DNA of 6,999 nt from an uncultured Synergistales bacterium (GTDB taxonomy: Bacteria; Synergistota; Synergistia; Synergistales; Aminobacteriaceae). Made by a program: the position numbers and the translations under genes. Below are positions 1 through 6,287 of this stretch, in pieces. The stretch covers positions 8,447-15,445 of the forward strand of contig CAJOGG010000069.1 in the NCBI GenBank assembly GCA_905234205.1, written 5' to 3'. The first letter of the stretch is position 1; each line of letters begins with the position of its first letter. The notes under the pieces are model-generated. The model saw only the letters and a program-made list of their open reading frames with translations, had not been told where the DNA came from and did not search any database.

Positions 1-333
1 AGAGGCTTAACGGGACGCGTATTAATGTTACGAGCAAAGGGAGCACACGAGATTCTCACTCAACACGAAATAAGTATAACGCAGCTTTACATTTACGAGA
101 TTGATTATATAAAATTGCAAACAGTTCCAAAATTTATAGACATGATAATATTCACGAGTTCTTCAACTGTACGAGGCTTTGTCGAGTCTGTGGGCGTTTT
201 TCGTGAAATTGTTGCTGTGTGTATTGGTGTACAGACTGCTGACGAGGCCAAGCGAGCGGGATTCGTTAATGTCGTTATCGCTGAACATGCAACCGTTGAA
301 GCTATATTCGAGGCCCTATTATCTTGTCGTTAA
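1..333 (+). CDS. hemD: Uroporphyrinogen-III synthase, C-terminal part (cut by window edge)
   Basis: The reading frame is open from base 1, so the gene begins outside the window; the ATG at 25 is internal. The visible 110 residues look like the C-terminal half of HemD, the enzyme that cyclises hydroxymethylbilane to uroporphyrinogen III for haem, sirohaem and cobamide synthesis. Seen: a start resembling the GRVLxxRA strand, the FTSSSTVRGFVE motif (HemD 'FTS.s.v..f' signature), then CIGVQTADEAKRAGF and a terminal ATVEAIFEAL helix, in the usual family order. In many anaerobes HemD is fused behind the methyltransferase CobA; the missing N-terminus prevents a decision. It ends 21 bp before the esterase gene, suggesting co-transcription. 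Sequence conservation is loose, as is normal for HemD. Confidence 0.8.
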   Translation, partial: RGLTGRVLMLRAKGAHEILTQHEISITQLYIYEIDYIKLQTVPKFIDMIIFTSSSTVRGFVESVGVFREIVAVCIGVQTADEAKRAGFVNVVIAEHATVEAIFEALLSCR

Positions 334-354
334 TCATTCAGGAGGTAAATTTTC

Positions 355-1329
355 ATGCGCAAAGTTTTGTTGGCTTTATTAATAGTTTCGTTGATGGCGT
401 CGTTTGCATTTGCTGATGAGGCGAAAAAATTTGAGAGCAAAGTTTTAGACGTTGAATTAACCACTAACGGAATCAGCCTTTACGAGAATATCCCGTTTGC
501 TCAAGGTTATTGGCGTGGAGCGATGTTGTACGCACTTCACATGGACGTTCTTGTACCGGACGGAAAAGAGCCTAAACCGTTAATCGTGTTCGCTACTGGT
601 GGCGGATTCATAATGGCCCCCAAGAACAACTGGATTCAGCAGAGAATGAGATTAGCACAGGCTGGCTATGTTGTCGCAAGCATTGAGTATCGTTATGCGC
701 CTCTCTCAAAATTCCCGCTTCCTCTTGAGGACTGCAAGACCGCTATAAGATGGTTAAGGGCACACGCTGATTTATACAACATTGACGTGAACAAAGTCGG
801 TTTTCTTGGAAACAGTGCGGGCGGTTATCTCTCTGCATTCGTCGGACTCACTAACAACATGAAGGAATTTGATAAGGGCGATTTCCTGGATTATTCAAGC
901 AACGTTTTATGCGCGGCAGATATTTTCGGGATCTCTGACTTAACGAATATCGGCATGGATTACGACGAGGAGAACCAGAAAGGTCACGCAAGCGCAGGAG
1001 CAACCGAAGCACTTTGGGCACTCGGCACACCAACATTCGGAGGCAAGGACGGCGGAATTTTGGCACACCCCGAAGAAGCAGCTTATGCAAGCCCGATCAC
1101 ATACGTTGAGAAGAACGCAGATAATCTAGTACCGATTTTGTTAATGCATGGCGACGCGGATACGCTTGTATCTCCCGGACAGACTGATATTTTATTCCAG
1201 GCACTCAAGGCTAAGGGCGCGGACGTTGAACGCTATGTAGTGAAGAATGCTGCACACGGTGGCCCTTATTGGGTACAAGAGCCGGTTATGAAAGTCATGG
1301 TCGATTTCTTCGACAAGTATTTGAAGTAG
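355..1329 (+). CDS. Secreted alpha/beta-hydrolase, esterase/lipase family (Abhydrolase_3 / Aes-like)
   Basis: A 324-residue protein predicted to hydrolyse ester bonds outside the cytoplasm; the substrate is unknown (acetyl, feruloyl or short-chain acyl esters are possible). Residues 1-20 form a classical signal peptide: MRK, a hydrophobic core, and cleavage after AFA before DEAKK; there is no lipobox. The mature domain shows the oxyanion-hole glycines as TGGG (81-84; the usual HGGG has lost its His), the nucleophile elbow GNSAGG with Ser154, an Asp in HGDAD (267 or, more likely, 269) and the C-terminal His301 in AAHG, giving a complete catalytic triad. The YRYAP and IRWLRAHA segments are typical of the hormone-sensitive-lipase/BD-FAE group. 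Start: ATG preceded by GGAGGT (341-346) with 8 nt spacing. It lies 21 bp after hemD and is closed by a strong terminator. Family is firm, substrate is not. Confidence 0.9.
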   Translation: MRKVLLALLIVSLMASFAFADEAKKFESKVLDVELTTNGISLYENIPFAQGYWRGAMLYALHMDVLVPDGKEPKPLIVFATGGGFIMAPKNNWIQQRMRLAQAGYVVASIEYRYAPLSKFPLPLEDCKTAIRWLRAHADLYNIDVNKVGFLGNSAGGYLSAFVGLTNNMKEFDKGDFLDYSSNVLCAADIFGISDLTNIGMDYDEENQKGHASAGATEALWALGTPTFGGKDGGILAHPEEAAYASPITYVEKNADNLVPILLMHGDADTLVSPGQTDILFQALKAKGADVERYVVKNAAHGGPYWVQEPVMKVMVDFFDKYLK

Positions 1330-1345
1330 TCATTGATGAATCGAG

Positions 1346-1375
1346 TCCCCCTAATGATAAAAAGGGGGATTTTTT
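1346..1375 (+). terminator. Rho-independent terminator of the hemD-esterase unit
   Basis: A 7-bp stem, TCCCCCT (1346-1352) pairing with AGGGGGA (1363-1369), a 10-nt loop, then six T (1370-1375). It starts 16 bp after the esterase stop. On the opposite strand the stem is not followed by a T-run, so it is probably one-directional and does not efficiently stop transcripts of the convergent exporter gene. Confidence 0.85.
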
Positions 1376-1380
1376 GTTGC

Positions 1381-3081
1381 TTAAATCTGAATGTAAAAAA
1401 CGTTTCTGTTGAAGCTCGTAGTAGTAAGATTGCGCCTGTTCTCGTGTGCCGCCATTATGTTAGCCACAATATAGCTCCGGAATGAAGTTATATCGCTGTC
1501 AGTGTCGGTAATGTCAAATATTTCGCCATCATCACGCACAATCAGTTCTATTCCCTCATTTGTCCTCACCATACATTCAGCGTGAATCGTTTTATCCCCG
1601 TTGTGTTCAAATATCAGCATTAATGTTTCCTCGATAACCAACATTGCATCATTAATTTTACTGCGCGGCAATGAACGTTCATTCAGGAAGTTGTACACTT
1701 TGTCGCGAACGTCCATAATATTTTCTTGCGTCAACGTAATATCATATTGCGCGAGGTTATCTTCCTTCCCTGCATAGAGCGGGAAATCATCAATGCCGTA
1801 AATCTTCCTCATGAAGCACACGCACACGGCAAACGTAATGACAGGCGCAAGCGCAAAACCTGCCCATATGCCATTAAGGCCAAGCACCAGCCCCAACGAT
1901 ATACCCAAGAGCAGAGGCAGAATCATATTGCGGAGGAATGCAGACAACATAACTATAAATGTTTTTTCGGGAATCATTAGGTACGTCTCATACAGATACA
2001 GCACGGCAGAAAATACCAGCGTCAACGAAATTATACGCACGGCATAAGCGCACAGCCTCATCAGTTCCGGCTCATCAATCCCGAATATATACGGCACATA
2101 ATCAGCCCCAGCAATCAAGATTACAGTAAAGACTATTCCCTCATACAATGAAATTTTTTCGGCGGCTCTCATGACCTGACGCAGGGCTATCGGATTCCCC
2201 TCACCGTAATACACGCTCGCTAATGGTTTCATCGCTAGGGCTATACCGTCAAATACTACTCCAATTTCAAGAAGGCTTACACTCATACTAAGAACGGGCA
2301 GGTAGTAATCACCGAAAACCGAAATCACAAATTTATTCATTGCTAACAAAAGAATTGCCCACATAAAATACATTCCCGAATCAACAAAACCGAATTTTGC
2401 GAACGTAATACAGTCACGAAGACTGAAATATATTTTTGCTTTGAGTGAATTAGCGGCCCTGAAGAAATGACAACACAATATTAATGTACTCGTAGTCAAT
2501 GTTATGAGAGTTGCAAGGGATATTCCAGCCACTCCCATATACAACGCAAGAACCACCGACAAAATTATATTGCCGAATATCTGAACCACGTTAGCTATGT
2601 TGCATATTAATTCGTCTCCGTCATCATAGACCATTGTACTTATGAGAGTATTTATCGGATTAAGCAGCACCGTATACATGAAGAATTTGAAATATTCATG
2701 AGCAAACTTGAGCACCTCATCGGAAGGAGACATGAACGCGAAGTAATAATCGCTGTACAGGTACATCGCCGCAAATAGTATTATCCCTACCGACGACGAA
2801 AGAATTACGCTCAAGCCGAAAAGCTTGTTTGCCCTGTCCTTGTCGAATTTCCCCATAGCAAGCCCGTAGCTGAATGATATTCCCGTAGATATAAGCGTCG
2901 ATATGAACACTATGCACGAATACAGCGGTGTTATCAAATTTACTCCGGATATTCCAGCCTCTCCTGCTATGTGACCGGTTATGATAGAGTCGGACATCAA
3001 AACTATTACAGCTATAGCCATTTCCGCGCTCGAAGTTATGAGCAACGATTTGAACTTTCTTACGCCTAAAGAATCAGACAT
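1381..3081 (-). CDS. MATE-family efflux transporter fused to a degenerate RsbW-like (HATPase) domain
   Basis: A 566-residue protein in two parts. Residues 1 to about 428 are a polytopic membrane domain with many hydrophobic segments, matching MATE/MatE exporters (Na+ or H+ driven efflux of small molecules or peptides across the inner membrane). Residues about 445-566 are soluble and resemble the anti-sigma/HATPase_c_2 fold: an EETLMLIFEHN helix in the N-box position and LIVRDDGEIFD in the G1 position. The N-box Asn is Leu489, the second G1 glycine is Ile521, and no glycine-rich G2 box is seen, so ATP binding or hydrolysis is doubtful. MATE proteins usually stop near 450 residues, so the tail is extra. 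Start: GTG at 3090 abuts GGAGGT (3091-3096) with no space; ATG at 3081 has about 9 nt spacing and is chosen. It overlaps or abuts the condensation-domain stop, implying translational coupling. Exported substrate unknown. Confidence 0.85.
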   Translation of the reverse strand: MSDSLGVRKFKSLLITSSAEMAIAVIVLMSDSIITGHIAGEAGISGVNLITPLYSCIVFISTLISTGISFSYGLAMGKFDKDRANKLFGLSVILSSSVGIILFAAMYLYSDYYFAFMSPSDEVLKFAHEYFKFFMYTVLLNPINTLISTMVYDDGDELICNIANVVQIFGNIILSVVLALYMGVAGISLATLITLTTSTLILCCHFFRAANSLKAKIYFSLRDCITFAKFGFVDSGMYFMWAILLLAMNKFVISVFGDYYLPVLSMSVSLLEIGVVFDGIALAMKPLASVYYGEGNPIALRQVMRAAEKISLYEGIVFTVILIAGADYVPYIFGIDEPELMRLCAYAVRIISLTLVFSAVLYLYETYLMIPEKTFIVMLSAFLRNMILPLLLGISLGLVLGLNGIWAGFALAPVITFAVCVCFMRKIYGIDDFPLYAGKEDNLAQYDITLTQENIMDVRDKVYNFLNERSLPRSKINDAMLVIEETLMLIFEHNGDKTIHAECMVRTNEGIELIVRDDGEIFDITDTDSDITSFRSYIVANIMAAHENRRNLTTTSFNRNVFYIQI

Positions 3082-3086
3082 ACGAA

Positions 3087-4296
3087 TCACACCTCCAATA
3101 ATTTCATTGCGTCGATATCAGGATCAGCCTCAATAAGACGGTGGACTGTACGCACATATATTTCCGCAAAACGTTCCATGCTATTATGTTTATATCTGTG
3201 TGCAGCATAATCAAGCAATATTTCAAGCCCGTCATCAGGTTCTTTAATCTCTATATTAAGAATATTTTGCGACCCTGGACTATTTCGACGTATATCAACT
3301 TTGCTGTCAAAAATTTCTAGGTATTGAGGAGTTTCATAAAGTCTGCCTTGATAAATAGAGCATAATAAATCATCATCAAGCGTCAATGTGCAGGGATAAG
3401 AGGCGCATTTTGCGCATGAGTCCATTTGTTCCTTTACGCTCTCGAATAGTTCACCCACGGTCATGCCCTCAAGCCTTACAGCAATGGGTAAATCTCTTAT
3501 CAGCATCCCGACGGTGTGAAGAAATTTTTTGTCCTGTCTGTTATTGTCTGTCCATGTCAACATTACGTCAGAGCTGTTATTGTATGCCGCTATGGAAAGG
3601 AGTGAAACCGCATTGAAGAAGATGTAACGTGAAGTCTGCATTCTACTTGCGTCAATGTCTAATTTGCGCGTGATTGTTCCTTGTGCATTAGGGTATTGGC
3701 CTTCGGGAAAATCCGGTAATGGGTAAGTGCTGTATTCTGCGGGATTGTATCTTTTCTCATACCATTTCCGGCATTCGTCATATGCTTTGCTGCTGGTGAT
3801 TGCTTCATATTCTGCGAGATATTGAGGCCAATGGTCGGGAAAAATCTTTTTGCCGCGATAAAGATTGTCCAGATTGCGGAATAATATCGCTTTAGAGAAT
3901 CCGTCATAAGCTAAGTGATGATTGTCCGAGAAAAAGTATTTTGTACGTTCGGTCTCTATTATTCTAAACCTAGATAATGCACCCCCCAGTTAAGTCAAAC
4001 GGCTGAATCAGGTTGTCCTTCAATGTCATGAAGTCATCTTCGCTCATATGTTCAACCGTTATGTTGTAGAGATCAGGGACGTAATGCTGTCGTTCACCGT
4101 CAGTTAAGAACGATATTGCAGTATGGATATTAAGGCACTCTCGTAATACATCGGCGAATTTTTCCGCGTCAACCCAGTCTTTAAGTTTCACAAGCAGAGG
4201 ATACATGTTATACATTGTGGAGTTCGGGGCTTTCTGCTGATAAGCATAAAAATATTTCTGTTCTTCCGTCAAAGGATATGAAACCGTAATAATCAC
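3087..4296 (-). pseudogene. Stand-alone NRPS-type condensation domain, interrupted by a one-base frameshift
   Basis: Read with one G removed from the run at 3982-3987, this is a single 402-residue condensation domain, close to the 430-450 of a full domain. Condensation domains join an acyl or aminoacyl donor to an amine acceptor, normally on carrier proteins. Visible motifs: PLTEEQKYFYAY (C1 region, 8-19), LNIHTAISF (C2 region, with the usual LR motif degraded), NHHLAYDG with the complete HHxxxDG active site (His126, His127, Asp131, Gly132), and HTVGMLIRDLPIAV (C5 region). As written, frame one ends in TAG just after FDLTGG (105 residues, to 3970), and the remainder, including the active site, continues without stops in the +1 frame to 3087. 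No adenylation or carrier domain is in the window. The intact downstream frame suggests a recent lesion, phase variation, slippage or a sequencing indel rather than old decay. The start codon is uncertain. Confidence 0.8.
3091..3096 (-). promoter_or_regulatory. Shine-Dalgarno of the MATE gene, deciding its start
   Basis: GGAGGT on the minus strand lies inside the last codons of the upstream condensation-domain frame. It is directly next to a GTG (3088-3090) and about 9 nt from an in-frame ATG (3079-3081). The spacing favours ATG; the GTG would overlap the upstream TGA stop as GTGA. Confidence 0.7.
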
Positions 4297-4300
4297 CTCA
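4288..4300 (-). promoter_or_regulatory. Strong Shine-Dalgarno with an unclear start codon (condensation-domain gene)
   Basis: The minus strand reads GAGGTGATTATT. GAGGTGAT is an 8-nt match to the anti-Shine-Dalgarno. The only common start in frame is the GTG (4294-4296) inside this motif, which is too close to serve with it. An ATT at 4288-4290 has about 6 nt spacing and is the better-placed codon; AUU starts are rare but known (infC). The next in-frame TTG is well inside the C1 motif. Confidence 0.5.
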
Positions 4301-4322
4301 TTTTTTAGTGTTACGGCCTGAT

Positions 4323-4328
4323 ATTATA
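4323..4328 (-). promoter_or_regulatory. Possible -10 box for the condensation/MATE unit
   Basis: A perfect TATAAT on the minus strand lies in the 99-bp gap between the nitroreductase and the condensation domain, about 25 bp upstream of its Shine-Dalgarno. No good TTGACA-like -35 is found 16-18 bp upstream, so the assignment is tentative. If real, these two genes can be transcribed separately from the RiPP genes. Confidence 0.4.
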
Positions 4329-4395
4329 CGCTTATGAATTTGTGTACAGGAGACGTTCTTGTGGTCAGGACTGGCTGACGCTGATAATATTGCAC

Positions 4396-4971
4396 CTACA
4401 CGATCTTGAATCTTCCTTCGTGTAATTTCTTCTCGCTAGGCAAATTTCCATCAACGTATCCAAGCAACACAAAGCACAGAGCTACGTATCCTTCTGGTAT
4501 CTGCCATTGAGATAGTAATTTCTCGCCGTCGGGATTGTCAAAAGTTTCCTCACCTCGTGCAATGATACATGACCCAAGGCCAAGTGACGTAGCCATTAGC
4601 ACCATGTTTTCAGCGCAACAAAACGCATCAGCCACGCTATACAGAAAGTCTTTAGGCCCGAAAATCACGCACACGCTAGGAGCTCCGTAAAAGCCGCTTT
4701 TGATTGTGGGATCGTCAATTATGCTAGGTTGTTCGTCTGATACATAGCCTCCTAAAAGTTTAGACCGATCGAAATTTGCGATATTAAGCTTCCCGATTTT
4801 CTCCGTGAGTTCTCTATCATGAATGCCGATTATAAAGCTTCCTTGACGGCCTCCAGCGTTTGGCGCACGTAATCCAGCGTTGATGACCTTCTCTAAATCC
4901 TCGCGTTGAATCTGTTTAGCCTGATATTTTCTGATTGAATGACGTGTTTCTATTGCTTGTGTTAATTCCAT
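4396..4971 (-). CDS. Nitroreductase-family flavoprotein
   Basis: A 191-residue FMN-dependent oxidoreductase of the nitroreductase fold, cytoplasmic, normally a homodimer using NAD(P)H. Seen: RHSIRKY (10-16), the FMN phosphate-binding signature; APNAGGRQGSFIIG (37-50), corresponding to the APSxxNxQP segment; GAPSVCVIFG; and SLGLGSCII (129-137), the late glycine motif. Start: an ATG at 4992 is in frame, but GGAG at 4980-4983 sits 8 nt before the ATG at 4971, which also places the RHSIR motif at its usual depth, so 4971 is chosen. It begins 2 nt after the stop of the radical SAM gene, so the two are translationally coupled. In RiPP loci relatives of this fold oxidise azolines (SagB type) or act on side chains; here a redox step on the Cys-rich peptide or general nitro/quinone reduction are both possible. 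Confidence 0.9.
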   Translation of the reverse strand: MELTQAIETRHSIRKYQAKQIQREDLEKVINAGLRAPNAGGRQGSFIIGIHDRELTEKIGKLNIANFDRSKLLGGYVSDEQPSIIDDPTIKSGFYGAPSVCVIFGPKDFLYSVADAFCCAENMVLMATSLGLGSCIIARGEETFDNPDGEKLLSQWQIPEGYVALCFVLLGYVDGNLPSEKKLHEGRFKIV

Positions 4972-4973
4972 GT

Positions 4974-6002
4974 TCATATCTCCTTCCAACATTGTGGATC
5001 TTGCGCGTAAAAATCTCCGTACGTACCTTTAGCGACAGCCGGGCAGCCACGACAATATGCCAGTAACTCACACTTTGAACACTTAGAGAAATTCTTGTAC
5101 TCCCTGTAGTCTTCCATTTCGTTCAGCCATAAATCAGCGAGCCTATTTTCAAGCGCATTACCAACTTTGCTATTCTTGACTCGTCGGCAGGCGTAAACAT
5201 CACCAGAGGGCAGTATAGTTAAATGAGCGTTCCCACAGTTGCAGCCATCGTAGATTAATCCCGGTTCAGCGTCGTCAGGAATCGTAAATTCCCCCGTCTC
5301 GTAATAATACAACGTCCATAAATGGTCCTTGCGGTCAAAATACGTCTTACAGCCTCGTGACTCGTACTCCTTGAATTTTTCGTCGCATGTTCTTAGAAAT
5401 TCGCGATACTGTGAGGGGGTCATACCGTTGGCTTTGCTTTCATCGGTCGGACAATAGCGAGCAAACGAGAAAACTTCAGCTTCACTCTTCACAACAGCGT
5501 CAATCACTTCGGGCATTTCGTTAATGTTCAAGCTTGATACTGTTGACATAATCACAGAACATATTTCGGCGCGGTTGATGTCATGAATCTTTGAGAGCGT
5601 CGTATCGAATGAGCCAGGCTTTCTGAAAAGGTCGTGAGTCTTTCTCATTCCGTCAATTGATAACTGATATTTCTCACAGCCTAAAGTTTTCAGCCTTTTG
5701 CATACGTCATAATCAATGTGAAAAGGGTTGCCAAGTATCGAGAAGAAAATCCCGTGAGCCTTTAGAGTTTCGAGCAATTCCCAAAAATTTGCGTGTAATA
5801 TCGGGTCGCCGCCAGTGATATAGAAATATGGTTCGCGCTCAAAAGTTTTGCAGAAGTCCAAACAGTTATCGAGTACCCTATATAGATTTTCGCGGGAAAT
5901 GGTTTCTGGTTTATGGGAGTTGCTGCCGGAATAAATGTAGCAGTGTTTGCAACGTTGGTCGCATTCGTCGGTTATGTGCCACTGAAACGAGAAATAACGC
6001 AT
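4974..6002 (-). CDS. Radical SAM/SPASM peptide maturase (ACGX-type system likely)
   Basis: A 342-residue enzyme expected to modify the Cys-rich precursor encoded just upstream, in the cytoplasm. The radical SAM core starts at once: CDQRCKHC (14-21) is the CxxxCxxC motif that binds the SAM-cleaving 4Fe-4S cluster, followed by TGGDP (63-67, the GGEP-like SAM-binding motif). The C-terminal SPASM domain carries cysteines at 254, 256, 272, 308, 311, 317, 320 and 338 in the pattern CGN..GDVYAC..CSKCELLAYCRGC..C, enough for two auxiliary 4Fe-4S clusters. Such enzymes make thioether, C-C or other crosslinks in RiPPs. With only 13 residues before the first Cys there is no N-terminal peptide-recognition (PqqD-like) domain. 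The Shine-Dalgarno is weak; a GGGG lies in the 3' arm of the preceding hairpin. I recall a named family 'radical SAM/SPASM, ACGX system'; membership was not checked. Confidence 0.93.
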   Translation of the reverse strand: MRYFSFQWHITDECDQRCKHCYIYSGSNSHKPETISRENLYRVLDNCLDFCKTFEREPYFYITGGDPILHANFWELLETLKAHGIFFSILGNPFHIDYDVCKRLKTLGCEKYQLSIDGMRKTHDLFRKPGSFDTTLSKIHDINRAEICSVIMSTVSSLNINEMPEVIDAVVKSEAEVFSFARYCPTDESKANGMTPSQYREFLRTCDEKFKEYESRGCKTYFDRKDHLWTLYYYETGEFTIPDDAEPGLIYDGCNCGNAHLTILPSGDVYACRRVKNSKVGNALENRLADLWLNEMEDYREYKNFSKCSKCELLAYCRGCPAVAKGTYGDFYAQDPQCWKEI

Positions 6003-6005
6003 GAG

Positions 6006-6031
6006 AAAAATTTACCCCGAGTTACCGGGGC
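6006..6031 (-). terminator. Hairpin with T-run between precursor and maturase (attenuator)
   Basis: On the minus strand CCCCG (6026-6030) pairs with CGGGG (6015-6019) around a 6-nt loop, with one further G-U pair, then AAA and five T (6006-6010). It sits 11 bp after the precursor stop and 3 bp before the maturase start. A short stem and the A spacer predict partial termination, giving more precursor than enzyme. The 3' arm also contains the only G-rich stretch that could serve as ribosome binding site for the maturase. Confidence 0.65.
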
Positions 6032-6041
6032 TTACACGTAA

Positions 6042-6200
6042 TTACTTATTTGAACCACAAGCAGAGGGCTTTTCGCCACCGCATGATGAACGCTTTGTTC
6101 CTCCACACGCTGAAGGCTTCTCGCCGCCACAAGCCGCAGGTTTCTGTCCTCCACATGATGCTGCTTTGCTTCCCCATGACGCTAAATCTTTCAATGCCAT
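6042..6200 (-). CDS. Cys-rich repeat RiPP precursor peptide (ACGG repeats)
   Basis: A 52-residue peptide, small enough to be missed by automatic calling. It has a short N-terminal segment, MALKDLASWGSKAAS, then four 8-residue units of the form CGG-x-K-x-x-[A/S]: CGGQKPAA, CGGEKPSA, CGGTKRSS, CGGEKPSA, and a closing CGSNK. The five Cys (16, 24, 32, 40, 48) are exactly 8 apart, each preceded by Ala or Ser and followed by Gly. Start: ATG with GGAGG (6209-6213) at 8 nt and a promoter just upstream. Directly followed by a radical SAM/SPASM gene, it fits the substrate of that enzyme; the likely outcome is thioether or related crosslinks at each Cys. There is no obvious leader-cleavage site, signal peptide, or transmembrane part. 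It resembles the 'ACGX-repeat' peptides of radical SAM systems as I remember them. The product and its activity are unknown to me. Confidence 0.88.
   Translation of the reverse strand: MALKDLASWGSKAASCGGQKPAACGGEKPSACGGTKRSSCGGEKPSACGSNK
6060..6155 (-). repeat. Four tandem 24-bp coding repeats in the precursor
   Basis: Four in-frame 24-bp units, each starting with a Cys codon, make up the core of the precursor. Units 1 and 3 use GGA-GGA for the Gly pair, while units 2 (GGC-GGC) and 4 (GGT-GGC) encode the identical peptide CGGEKPSA. This points to a 48-bp duplication of a two-unit block. Differences are largely synonymous within the 2/4 pair, indicating selection on the peptide. Confidence 0.85.
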
Positions 6201-6208
6201 AATAATTT

Positions 6209-6213
6209 CCTCC
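6209..6213 (-). promoter_or_regulatory. Shine-Dalgarno of the precursor gene
   Basis: GGAGG on the minus strand, 8 nt before the ATG at 6200. It is the best-formed site in the RiPP operon and consistent with high expression of the precursor relative to its maturase. Confidence 0.8.
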
Positions 6214-6223
6214 GTACCATAAG

Positions 6224-6251
6224 ATTTTACGCACGTTATGATAAGTCACAA
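6224..6251 (-). promoter_or_regulatory. Sigma70-type promoter of the RiPP operon
   Basis: TTGTGA (6246-6251) and TAAAAT (6224-6229) on the minus strand are 16 bp apart, matching the consensus at 4 of 6 and 5 of 6 positions. Transcription would begin about 10 bp before the Shine-Dalgarno, giving a very short leader ahead of the precursor gene. Confidence 0.6.
6236..6244. promoter_or_regulatory. Possible operator: palindrome in the promoter spacer
   Basis: TTATGATAA is a perfect 9-bp dyad centred between the -35 and -10 of the precursor promoter, in the region shared with the divergent HxlR-family gene. A TCACAA direct repeat (6246-6251 and 6260-6265) lies beside it. Either could be the regulator's site; short AT-rich dyads arise by chance. 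Confidence 0.3.
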
Positions 6252-6287
6252 TCTAATTTTCACAAGAACGCACTTTTTTGTAACCCG

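Noticed and set aside
179..382. Plus-strand 67-residue ORF spanning hemD and the esterase start
   Set aside because: Out of frame with both supported genes; a shadow.
851..1090. Minus-strand 79-residue Arg/Leu-rich ORF
   Set aside because: Antisense to the esterase, without a ribosome site and of biased composition.
1726..2047. Two plus-strand ORFs opposite the exporter gene
   Set aside because: Antisense to the well-supported MATE/ATPase fusion; no ribosome sites or recognisable motifs.
3659..3907. Minus-strand 82-residue ORF between the two condensation-domain halves
   Set aside because: The neighbouring frame through this stretch encodes the HHxxxDG motif and joins the downstream half without stops, so this is a shadow.
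4364..4379. Inverted repeat GTCAG/CTGAC after the nitroreductase gene
   Set aside because: Only a 5-bp stem with no T-run following on the minus strand; not a convincing terminator.
6060..6155. Tandem 24-bp repeats as a CRISPR array or VNTR
   Set aside because: There are no spacers and the units are imperfect and in frame with a well-formed small gene.
6001..6222. Plus-strand 73-residue ORF with repeated FSPPH-like units
   Set aside because: It is the antisense shadow of the precursor repeats; it lacks a Shine-Dalgarno and begins inside the maturase start.
6046..6249. Minus-strand 67-residue ORF in another frame over the precursor
   Set aside because: Its start lies in the promoter region without a ribosome site, and its Trp/Arg repeats are an out-of-frame reading of the 24-bp units.
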